NCBI RefSeq assembly: GCF_018100925.1
Contig: NZ_JAGJEH010000011.1
Span: 62,001 to 126,000 of the forward strand
DNA length: 64,000 nt
DNA from: Pseudoalteromonas luteoviolacea
GTDB lineage: Bacteria > Pseudomonadota > Gammaproteobacteria > Enterobacterales > Alteromonadaceae
Direction of reading: 5' to 3'
A model generated the notes under the pieces. The model did no database searches and was not told where the DNA came from. It worked only from the letters and a program-made list of their open reading frames with translations. The translations under genes and the position numbers were made by a program. Shown here piece after piece: positions 55,115 to 62,863 of the stretch; positions within the stretch are counted from its first letter, which is position 1, and each line of letters opens with the position of its first letter.

Positions 55115-56517
55115 AATCAACTCCTTAATTAGCACCTTTCAGTACCTACAAACGCTATCCTTCATTTATCCGCAATATAACAATATCCATTAACAAGCTT
55201 GCATAACCACAGATCCCCATTAACAACTTCGCGTGACGGTTAAGTATTTATGGCCCCGTTGTTAAATAAACATGCATAGTACCGCTTTAGGATAATTTTT
55301 CAACCCCTATAAGGACACGAGGTATACTAAGATATTCCCTTTTTAATTTTTTATTCCACCTTATTAAAGTCAAAACAAACACCACACACACGCAACAATA
55401 AGCAACAAAAACCCACCTTATTTCATTGCCAAAAACCTGATTTTAAGCACACCAAAAAAACTTAATTAAAACACCTAAAAGCCACACAAAACAAAAAACC
55501 AAAAAAAAAACAAAAATCAATTTCAAAAGCTCAAAATAAACAAAGGAAAAACTATACAAAAAAAGAACAAAGCAAAAAGCTAAAACAAAAAATAAAAAGC
55601 AATTAAAATCAACACCTTAGAATCAAATATTATTAATCAAAAAAATCAATTCAATAATATGAAAACATCTTAAAAAGAACGTTGATATTGACGTAAAAAC
55701 ACGCCATAAAAACATCTAAAGAATAGAAAGCCACCACTTAAAAAACAGAGAGCAGAGCGCCAAAACCATAGAGAAAAAATCGAGTTCAAGCCAAGATAAA
55801 AACAAACAACAAACATCCACATTTCCAAAACAATTATCAAAAATAATAAAAAACTCTAGATTAAAAATTTCATACAAAAATAAAATTACGGGTTGTCATC
55901 CTTATCAAGTAGGTGCTACATTAATCTTCCTATTATCCTGAACAAAAGAATAAATTAATTTAGCAGCATCAAAGCAAATATCGCTTAAAAAGCTGCACCT
56001 GAGTGGTCATGAACAGCGTTTTTATTGAAGCAAAATCTTCAGTAATCTGGGCGATAACTGCAACTGTCAGTTGTGACAGTTGAAGGAGGTAAGGTACTTC
56101 TGGTCAACTATTTTACCGTCAGCTATTGGCGCTAATGAGGTGGTTTTAACTGAGTGATGATTGCAAGATTTTTCACAATATCAATGCTTATTCTCAGGCA
56201 AATTACAGCGAAAAAAGTGTGGACTTAAAAGCTAAGCCATTGATTTTCATTAGTTTGCATTTGTGTCAGAGACTTTCATTAATAGTAAGTTCAATAAATT
56301 AATGCTGGGTATTAATCAAGCTTCTATATTTTTTGAAAAGCGAGCTTTTCGATTGGAGTTTTTTGACCGTATTTAAGAATGTGCATAGTACTTGTTTAGT
56401 GTGTAGGAGTGATGAAAGGACATGGCATTTCTCCTGCCCCTAAAAATAAAATAAAAACAATAACTTTAAAATAATAAAAAAATAAATGTAACAACGTAAA
56501 TAAAGGAGTATCTAATT
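55115..56517. other. 1.4-kb gene-free region with an extreme A-rich tract
   Basis: No supported gene lies between the divergent peroxidase and aminodeoxychorismate synthase genes. From about 55370 to 55870 the plus strand is dominated by A with some C and very little G; I counted 41 A in 55501-55560. From 55880 base use becomes normal, with a perfect inverted repeat at 56061-56082 and an AAGGAGGT sequence at 56083-56090 that has no start codon at the right distance. The region could be a long regulatory leader, a silencer-binding segment or a decayed stretch. Confidence 0.5.
56061..56082. promoter_or_regulatory. Perfect 9-4-9 inverted repeat upstream of the aminobenzoate genes
   Basis: CAACTGTCA and TGACAGTTG flank GTTG, a perfect dyad suited to a dimeric regulator or an RNA hairpin. 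It lies about 435 bp before the synthase start, followed at once by AAGGAGGT. No regulator gene is adjacent in the window. Confidence 0.4.
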
Positions 56518-58665
56518 TTGCACTGTCTTCTTATTGATAACTATGATTCTTTTACATATAACCTTGCTGATTATATTGGGGAAACTTTTGGTGAAATGCC
56601 AACGGTAATACGCAATGACCAATATTCTTGGGATGAAGTATCTCAGTCAATGGATTTTGATTGTATTGTAGTATCACCAGGGCCCGGTAGTGTTACCAAA
56701 CAAACTGATTTTCAGATATCACGAAATGCGGTAGCTCAAAATGACATTCCGGTGTTTGGTGTTTGCCTAGGTTTTCAAGGTATTGCACACCAACACGGCG
56801 GTCGAATTCTGCATTGCCCTGTGCCATACCATGGTCGAACTTCAAATGTTGTTCATGAAAATGATCCTATGTTTGCCAATATATCGCCAAACTTTGAGGT
56901 CGTACGTTACCACTCATTGATGGTTGAGCTGCCAAAAAATGGAGATTTAATCCAAACGGCTTCAACGGACTGCGGCATTATTATGGGTCTGAGGCATAAA
57001 ACACTACCTAAGTGGGGCGTGCAATTTCATCCAGAATCTATTCTTACTGAAAACGGTCATCAGTTGATCACCAACTTTAGAGACTTGGCGCACGAACATA
57101 ATAAAAAAGCGCGCATTCAAGTTCCGGCTAAACTGGATTTAAATAACATTGAAAAAATAGAATCCAAGCCTGAAAAAAAATCAGAAACAAAACAAATAAT
57201 CAGTAAAAAACTGCGTTTAAAAAGTGCGCCTGAAGACATTTTTTCTTCACTTTTTGCAAAAGAAAAACACAGCTTTTGGTTAGATAGCCAATCTTTATCT
57301 GATTCAAAATCTCGTTTTTCTTTTATGGGCTGTGTTAATAAAGATCAAATCATCAATTATAAAATTAATGAAGATGATAAAGACTTTGCGCAAGGCCATA
57401 CCAAGCTAAAAGAGATGGATAAGCTGCTGTCATCGACAAAGGTTGAAGGTACAGAAGCCTTACCTTTCAGTTTTGTAGGTGGCCTAGTTGGCTATTTTAG
57501 CTATGAAATGAAAGCCCTTTTTGGTGCGAGCAAACAGTTTGAAAATAACATCCCAGACATGATTTGGATGCATGTTGACCAATTCATTGGATTCGATCAT
57601 CACACAAATGAAGTTTATTTGGTGACCAACACCGCGCCTGATGAACGCCATATAGCTCAACTTTGGTTAGAAACCATGGAAGGAAAAATAAACAAAGTTG
57701 AATTAAGCAGGCATAAAGAATTATCCACTTCAAAAGTTTTGATGGATGAATTAGAGCTAGAAATGGACGCCAGTTACGATGAGTACATATCGGCAATCAA
57801 ACGTTCTCAGGACTCCATCGTTGAAGGTGACTCTTACGAAGTATGCTTAACAAACCACTTTTCATTTAAAGCAGATTTTAACCCCTATGATCTGTACAAA
57901 AATATGCGTAAAGGCAATGCAGCCCCATTTGGTGCCTTTATTCAAAGTGACAGCACCTCCATTTTGAGCACGTCACCAGAGAGGTTTTTATCTGTATCGT
58001 CTGAAGGACGTGTGCAAGCAAAACCTATCAAAGGTACCTGCAAGCGCTCATCAAATCCAGAGCGAGACAAGGCGTTAGCCAAACAGTTGTCAGAATCACG
58101 AAAAGATCGCGCAGAAAATCTTATGATTGTCGATTTGATGCGTAATGATTTAAACCGTGTTTCAAAGCAAAACTCTGTGAAAGTCCCCGTATTAATGGGC
58201 ATTGAGAGTTATAAAACCGTACACCAGATGGTCAGCACGGTGGAATCAGATTTAGCAGATGATCAAAGTTTAATGGATTTAATTAGGGTAACTTACCCCG
58301 GCGGTTCGATCACCGGAGCTCCCAAATTAAGAACCATGGAAATCATTGATGACTTGGAAAAAAGTGCTCGTGGTGTCTACTGTGGTGCAATTGGCTACTT
58401 AGGCTACAACCGAGTAGCAGATCTCAATATTGGTATCAGAACCTTGTCCTATGACGGAGACAAAGTGCGATTTGGTGCAGGTGGTGCTATCACATACCTA
58501 TCTCAACCTGATGCCGAATTTAATGAGATCATGCTCAAAACAGAAGCATTGCTAAAACCTCTATGGCAATTTTTCGGTGGAGCAAGTGACAATATTCGCA
58601 GCGAAGTGAATGGCAATAAATTGAAGATTTTCAATTTAGAAGAAGCTTTGGAAGCTGTCGAATAG
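56518..58665 (+). CDS. pabAB: Fused aminodeoxychorismate synthase (PabA-PabB)
   Basis: A 715-residue fusion. Residues 1-195 are a class I glutamine amidotransferase with LLIDNYDSFTYNLADY, Cys83 in FGVCLGFQGIAHQHGG, and His171/Glu173 in VQFHPES. Residues ~240-710 are the chorismate-using subunit. It has PIKGT (Lys505), the form found in aminodeoxychorismate synthase, where anthranilate synthase has PxAGT, plus GGSITGAPKLRTMEIID and GVYCGAIGYLG. It makes 4-amino-4-deoxychorismate from chorismate and glutamine. The start is a TTG nine bases after AAAGGAG. As a fusion next to a CoA ligase and FAAL it is more likely pathway-specific than the folate enzyme. Confidence 0.9.
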   Translation: MHCLLIDNYDSFTYNLADYIGETFGEMPTVIRNDQYSWDEVSQSMDFDCIVVSPGPGSVTKQTDFQISRNAVAQNDIPVFGVCLGFQGIAHQHGGRILHCPVPYHGRTSNVVHENDPMFANISPNFEVVRYHSLMVELPKNGDLIQTASTDCGIIMGLRHKTLPKWGVQFHPESILTENGHQLITNFRDLAHEHNKKARIQVPAKLDLNNIEKIESKPEKKSETKQIISKKLRLKSAPEDIFSSLFAKEKHSFWLDSQSLSDSKSRFSFMGCVNKDQIINYKINEDDKDFAQGHTKLKEMDKLLSSTKVEGTEALPFSFVGGLVGYFSYEMKALFGASKQFENNIPDMIWMHVDQFIGFDHHTNEVYLVTNTAPDERHIAQLWLETMEGKINKVELSRHKELSTSKVLMDELELEMDASYDEYISAIKRSQDSIVEGDSYEVCLTNHFSFKADFNPYDLYKNMRKGNAAPFGAFIQSDSTSILSTSPERFLSVSSEGRVQAKPIKGTCKRSSNPERDKALAKQLSESRKDRAENLMIVDLMRNDLNRVSKQNSVKVPVLMGIESYKTVHQMVSTVESDLADDQSLMDLIRVTYPGGSITGAPKLRTMEIIDDLEKSARGVYCGAIGYLGYNRVADLNIGIRTLSYDGDKVRFGAGGAITYLSQPDAEFNEIMLKTEALLKPLWQFFGGASDNIRSEVNGNKLKIFNLEEALEAVE

Positions 58666-58696
58666 AAGTACAGCATATTGCGTCGTTTTGAGGTTC

Positions 58697-58754
58697 ATTG
58701 CCTAACGGTTTTAGCCGGATAAATTTTTAATGCATCCCAAAATCGTTAGGTAAT
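58697..58754 (+). other. Long-loop inverted repeat between synthase and lyase genes
   Basis: ATTGCCTAACG at 58697-58707 pairs with CGTTAGGTAAT at 58744-58754 (one G-U pair) around a 36-base loop, 31 bp after the synthase stop. It could attenuate or process the transcript. An 18-codon frame from ATG at 58796 overlaps the next start and might be a leader peptide. Confidence 0.35.
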
Positions 58755-58832
58755 AGGATTAACCAGAAACTTAAGTAATCACTAAAAAATAAAACATGGC
58801 ACTGTCTCGTAGCAGCTATTTGCAGGCATTTT

Positions 58833-59666
58833 ATGACAACAATACTGAATGAAAACACATTGCATCCAGATCCAGATACCCTGTCTCTGGCTTTATATGG
58901 TTATGCTTGTTTCACTAGCTTTTTAGTCGAAGACAGGAAAGTAAAAGGCCTGACGTTCCACTTGCAGCGCTTGATCGGTGACTCATTGGCAATCTTTGGA
59001 AAAAGTCCAAATGAAGAAGAAATATTAAAAAATATTTTGGCTTTTTTGGATCAGCAAGACGCAGGCTACTATGGTGGTGTTCGCGTCACTATTTTTCCTG
59101 CAAACTTTTCCCTATCAAACCCAGGGGATTTTCAGAAATTCAATATCTTGGTCACTGGGAGAAAAGTTGAACGTATCAATGCTACACCTATCCAGATCGC
59201 AACTATTGAAGCGCAGCGCACGTGTCCTTTACAAAAAACATCAAACATCATTGCCAATCTAAAAGCGCGAGTTGAAGCCCAGGATGCGGGCGCGCAAGAT
59301 GCACTTATGTTGTGCGATAACATAGTAACTGAGGGCGCAACGTGGAATATATTTTTTGGTACTGGCAATAACCTTGTAACCCCATCGATACAAACGGGAA
59401 TTTTACCCGGTATCACAAGAAAATTGCTAATAGAGAGCGCAAAAGCTGCTAATTACAAGGTCATAGAGTCCGCAATAAAAATAAATGAAATTGAAAAATA
59501 CGAATACTGCTTTATTAGTAACGCCATGATTGGTTTACGCGCAGTCGCTAGTATAAATAACGTTACCTATGACGCGCAGCACAGCTGCATCAGACAGCTA
59601 CAGAATAGGTTTAAAGAGATATCGGCGGATAGTATCGATCAATCCACTGGATTAATAAACCAATAG
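58833..59666 (+). CDS. pabC: Aminodeoxychorismate-lyase-like PLP enzyme (class IV aminotransferase fold)
   Basis: A 277-residue fold-type IV PLP protein. YGYACFTSFLV resembles the GxGxFE/T strand, Lys135 in LQKTSNIIANLKAR is the probable Schiff-base lysine, and Glu168 in DNIVTEGATWNIFF is the cofactor-N1 Glu of the DALxL-xxVTE-GxxxN block. SIQTGILPGITRKLLIE is the usual C-terminal motif. PabC eliminates pyruvate from aminodeoxychorismate to give 4-aminobenzoate. The sequence is divergent at usual FE-type and HK-type positions, so a D-amino-acid transaminase-like role cannot be excluded, but the neighbouring synthase makes the lyase role most likely. Confidence 0.8.
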   Translation: MTTILNENTLHPDPDTLSLALYGYACFTSFLVEDRKVKGLTFHLQRLIGDSLAIFGKSPNEEEILKNILAFLDQQDAGYYGGVRVTIFPANFSLSNPGDFQKFNILVTGRKVERINATPIQIATIEAQRTCPLQKTSNIIANLKARVEAQDAGAQDALMLCDNIVTEGATWNIFFGTGNNLVTPSIQTGILPGITRKLLIESAKAANYKVIESAIKINEIEKYEYCFISNAMIGLRAVASINNVTYDAQHSCIRQLQNRFKEISADSIDQSTGLINQ

Positions 59667-59832
59667 AAAATTATAAAACCAACTCTCTGAACCCAATATC
59701 AGCCGAGTATAACTTAAGTCTTACTTTGATAATAAATAGCCCTATAGGCTTTTAAATAACATCTTTTAGATATGCCGAAAGAAAGGGTTTTAAATACAAA
59801 GAAAATTGTAAGGAAAGTATTAGGTAGTCATC

Positions 59833-60567
59833 ATGGATTTATCAGGAAAAAAAGTATTAATCACCGGAGGAGGCTCTGGTATTGGCCTGGAATTTACTCG
59901 AGAACTTGCTAAACGCTCGAATAACATAGTCATCTGCGGCCGCAATCTAAATAAGCTAAAATCAATACAAAAAGAGCTTCCCAACATTGATTACTTTCAA
60001 TGTGATCTCACCAAAGATGAAGAACAGAAAAAGTTGGTTGAGTATATTCATATTCATCACCCAGATCTCGATATGCTTATCAATAATGCTGGCATTCAAA
60101 AGAACTACAGCTTTACACAATTAGAGAGTCACATTGACCTGATCGATGAAGAAATGAATACCAATGTGACGTCACAAATGAAACTGATTGACCGCATGCT
60201 GCCTGTACTTTTGCAACAGCGCGAGGCGGCAATTGTCAATGTCACATCCCTACTCGCAGCCGTTCCAAAACAGTCTGCACCCGTTTATTGCGCCTCAAAG
60301 GCCGCGTTTCGCATGTTCACAAAAGCGCTGCGCTACCAATTGGAAAGCACCACAGTCAAAGTTTATGAGGTTGTTCCGCCTTTGGTCGATACAGATATGA
60401 CAAAAGGGCGAGGCACAGGCAAGATGAGTGCAAATGAGCTCGTACTAGAGGCATTGCAGGGTATAGAAGCTGATACCCCAGATATTCTCGCTGGGATGAG
60501 TAAAAAGGTATTTGATATGAAACGGGTATCCCCAGACGAAGTATATGCAATGATCCGAAACGGGTAA
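59833..60567 (+). CDS. Short-chain dehydrogenase/reductase (DltE-like)
   Basis: A 244-residue SDR with KVLITGGGSGIGLEF for cofactor binding, ICGRN after beta-2 (NADP-type), NNAG in MLINNAGIQKN, the active-site Ser in VNVTSLLAAVP and YCASKAA with Tyr/Lys. It resembles the DltE-type SDRs found in lipoteichoic acid and natural-product settings. It follows the lyase by about 165 bp on the same strand and precedes the CoA ligase. It probably reduces a keto or aldehyde intermediate of the pathway; the substrate is unknown. Confidence 0.85.
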   Translation: MDLSGKKVLITGGGSGIGLEFTRELAKRSNNIVICGRNLNKLKSIQKELPNIDYFQCDLTKDEEQKKLVEYIHIHHPDLDMLINNAGIQKNYSFTQLESHIDLIDEEMNTNVTSQMKLIDRMLPVLLQQREAAIVNVTSLLAAVPKQSAPVYCASKAAFRMFTKALRYQLESTTVKVYEVVPPLVDTDMTKGRGTGKMSANELVLEALQGIEADTPDILAGMSKKVFDMKRVSPDEVYAMIRNG

Positions 60568-60846
60568 CACCAAATAAGACTAAGTAATTGTAATATAATG
60601 ATTTTAATTTGGTTGAGTGGCTATTGCAGGTTCACTCAGGCGGCTATCCGCCGCTGTGTAAAACACATCGCATTAACAAATGCCACATGCACACACGCCT
60701 ATTTAACCAAACAAACATTGCAACACATTTTGCTAACCAGCGCTGCGCAGGATAAGTCAGTACCACAAATAAAAATACACTTTATTAACCTGCGATGTGC
60801 AAGAGAAAAATTAAGAACAAACAAACTTTTGGACTGGAACATAATA

Positions 60847-62448
60847 ATGAACAATAAAGAGCTGGCCTATCGTGATAACTTTATTCAAGAGAATAGCCCT
60901 GATGAAAAAGACCTGCCAGATATCATAAACTTAGATAAATTCGATTTACCTGAGAACCTAAACTGTGTGACTGAAATGCTGGATAATGCGGTAGCAGAAG
61001 GTTATGGCGATAAAGTCGCAGTCATTACTGCCGATGAATCTTATACTTACCAAGCACTGCTGGATAAATCCAACCAAGTCGCCAACTACTTGGTGAACGA
61101 ATTAGACGTAAAACCTGGTAATCGGGTATTACTATACTCGCCAAACAACATCATGATGGTTGCTTGCTGGCTGGGTATTGTTAAGGCTGGCGCGGTGACA
61201 GTGGCCGTCATACCGACCCTTGAGCCAGAAAGAATTGTCAAAGTGGTGCACAAAGCTGAGATTAAAGTCGCTTTATGTGATGACAGGTTTGAAGAACGTT
61301 TCACCACAGTTAAAAACATGACTGATATGCTCAGCGAAGTTACCGCTTTCGATGCCAAACTGTCAGATCACGAAAAATTAAATCGCCAATCTACCGAGTT
61401 TCACAATGTAGAGACGGCAGCAGATGACTGCTGCTTGATTGGCTTTTCTTCAGGGACTACCGCCGATAACTCCAAAGCGGTCATTCATTATCACCGCGAC
61501 ATGTTGATCGCGTGTCAGGCTGCGGGACAACGTGTTTTTAAAATCACTGAAAATGATCGCTTAATAGGTAGCCCTTCGCTGGCGTTTGGATTTGGCCTAG
61601 GTTCACTATTACTTTCCGCGCTCTACTGCCGGGCTTCAACAGTGTTATTGGAAGGCCCAACGCCTATTGAGTTACTAGAGAATATCGAACGTCATCGCCC
61701 AACTTTAATGTTTACCTCACCACAGGCCTACCAAGCCATGGAAGCGCAATGTGACAATTACGACATTTCCAGTTTGAGGTTTTGTACTGCCAGCGGTGAG
61801 CACGTTATGCCTTCCATTTGGCAGTCATGGAAAGATAAGACTGGCATTGCGCTTTTCCATGGCATCGGCAGTACCGAGATGCTGTTTCTCTTCTTAGGTC
61901 CAGATATTGATGACATACAGCGAGGCCGAATAGGCAAGCCAATTTACGGTTACGAAGCGAAGGTCGTTGACAAAAATGGCCAAGAGTTGCCCATCAATAC
62001 AGTTGGGTTACTCGCAGTTCGCGGTCCACTAGGTTGTCGCTACCTCTCAGACGAGCGACAAAAGAATTACGTGATCAATGGCTGGAATGTCACCGATGAT
62101 TGTGTGCTCAGAGATGAACAAGGACATTACTGGTTTCATGGTAGAGCTGAAAACGAGGTTATCACAGATTCTGGACGTCTTAATTTGCTGGAATTGGAAA
62201 ATGCACTGTCTACCCATGACATAGTTGCGGAATGTGCGGTGGTACAAGATCGAGCAAAATCATCGATCCACGCACATGTCATTTTGGATAAGTCTGCTGA
62301 ATGCGACCATTCTGAATTAGAAATCAGTCTCAAAGAACATATAAAAATGACAATCGACGCACAGTATTGCCCCGAAACCATCACATTCATTGATGCGTTC
62401 CCGCGTACGCCGTCAGGAAAAATACAACGTCATAAGTTACAAGCTTAA
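60847..62448 (+). CDS. Aryl-CoA ligase-like adenylate-forming enzyme
   Basis: A 533-residue member of the ANL superfamily resembling benzoate- and aminobenzoate-CoA ligases. The start is the ATG at 60847 (GGAAC upstream); an 83-codon in-frame extension is not family-like. Motifs: P-loop IGFSSGTTADNSKAVIHYHRDM, A4-like SPSLAFGFGLGSLL, FHGIGSTEMLFLFLG, the hinge Asp in NVTDDCVLRDEQGHYWFHGR, and the catalytic Lys in PRTPSGKIQRHKL. The neighbours that make 4-aminobenzoate suggest it activates that acid to its CoA thioester or loads it on a carrier as a starter unit. This is inference; the pocket was not modelled. Confidence 0.83.
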   Translation: MNNKELAYRDNFIQENSPDEKDLPDIINLDKFDLPENLNCVTEMLDNAVAEGYGDKVAVITADESYTYQALLDKSNQVANYLVNELDVKPGNRVLLYSPNNIMMVACWLGIVKAGAVTVAVIPTLEPERIVKVVHKAEIKVALCDDRFEERFTTVKNMTDMLSEVTAFDAKLSDHEKLNRQSTEFHNVETAADDCCLIGFSSGTTADNSKAVIHYHRDMLIACQAAGQRVFKITENDRLIGSPSLAFGFGLGSLLLSALYCRASTVLLEGPTPIELLENIERHRPTLMFTSPQAYQAMEAQCDNYDISSLRFCTASGEHVMPSIWQSWKDKTGIALFHGIGSTEMLFLFLGPDIDDIQRGRIGKPIYGYEAKVVDKNGQELPINTVGLLAVRGPLGCRYLSDERQKNYVINGWNVTDDCVLRDEQGHYWFHGRAENEVITDSGRLNLLELENALSTHDIVAECAVVQDRAKSSIHAHVILDKSAECDHSELEISLKEHIKMTIDAQYCPETITFIDAFPRTPSGKIQRHKLQA

Positions 62449-62469
62449 GTGAGTAGATAGGCGTAGGTA

Positions 62470-62826
62470 ATGGTATCCATGTATAGCCAACTAAAACATT
62501 GGTATTTGAAACAACAGCGAGGTCAAAGCGCGGCTGTACTGTTTCGCCTAGCGATGCTAGCAACCATGGATGCCGTGATACGTCTTTTTACATTCAACAC
62601 AGACAACGTAAATAAAGCGATTCAGGGTATATCCCCCGGTGTATCTGTACATGGGCATGGCAAAATTAACAATGACTCAACTGCGGCAATAACGGCTCTT
62701 CACTGTATCAAGAAGCCACGATATCGCTCGACACAGTCGATAAATATTCCGGTAAATATGTCCACCCTCGCTCGGATGTTATTGAGCGCTTACCAAGTTA
62801 AAAATTGCGCACCTTTGGGGTCATAA
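62470..62826 (+). CDS. Protein of unknown function in the aminobenzoate cluster
   Basis: A 118-residue frame starting 21 bp after the CoA-ligase stop and ending 37 bp before the acyl-AMP ligase gene. The N-terminal half is basic and helical (MYSQLKHWYLKQQRGQSAAVLFRLAMLATMDAVIRLFTF); the rest contains GISPGVSVHGHGKINNDSTA. No signal peptide, carrier-protein Ser motif or known domain is seen. It has no strong ribosome site, but its packed position in the presumptive operon supports it being real. Confidence 0.5.
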   Translation: MVSMYSQLKHWYLKQQRGQSAAVLFRLAMLATMDAVIRLFTFNTDNVNKAIQGISPGVSVHGHGKINNDSTAAITALHCIKKPRYRSTQSINIPVNMSTLARMLLSAYQVKNCAPLGS

Positions 62827-62863
62827 AAACACCGCCCCCCATGTCGTATTTTAAGGATAAATA

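Noticed and set aside
56518..58665. Reading the fused synthase as anthranilate synthase (TrpE-TrpG type)
   Set aside because: The chorismate subunit has PIKGT, with Lys at the position where anthranilate synthases have Ala, and a PabC-like gene follows.
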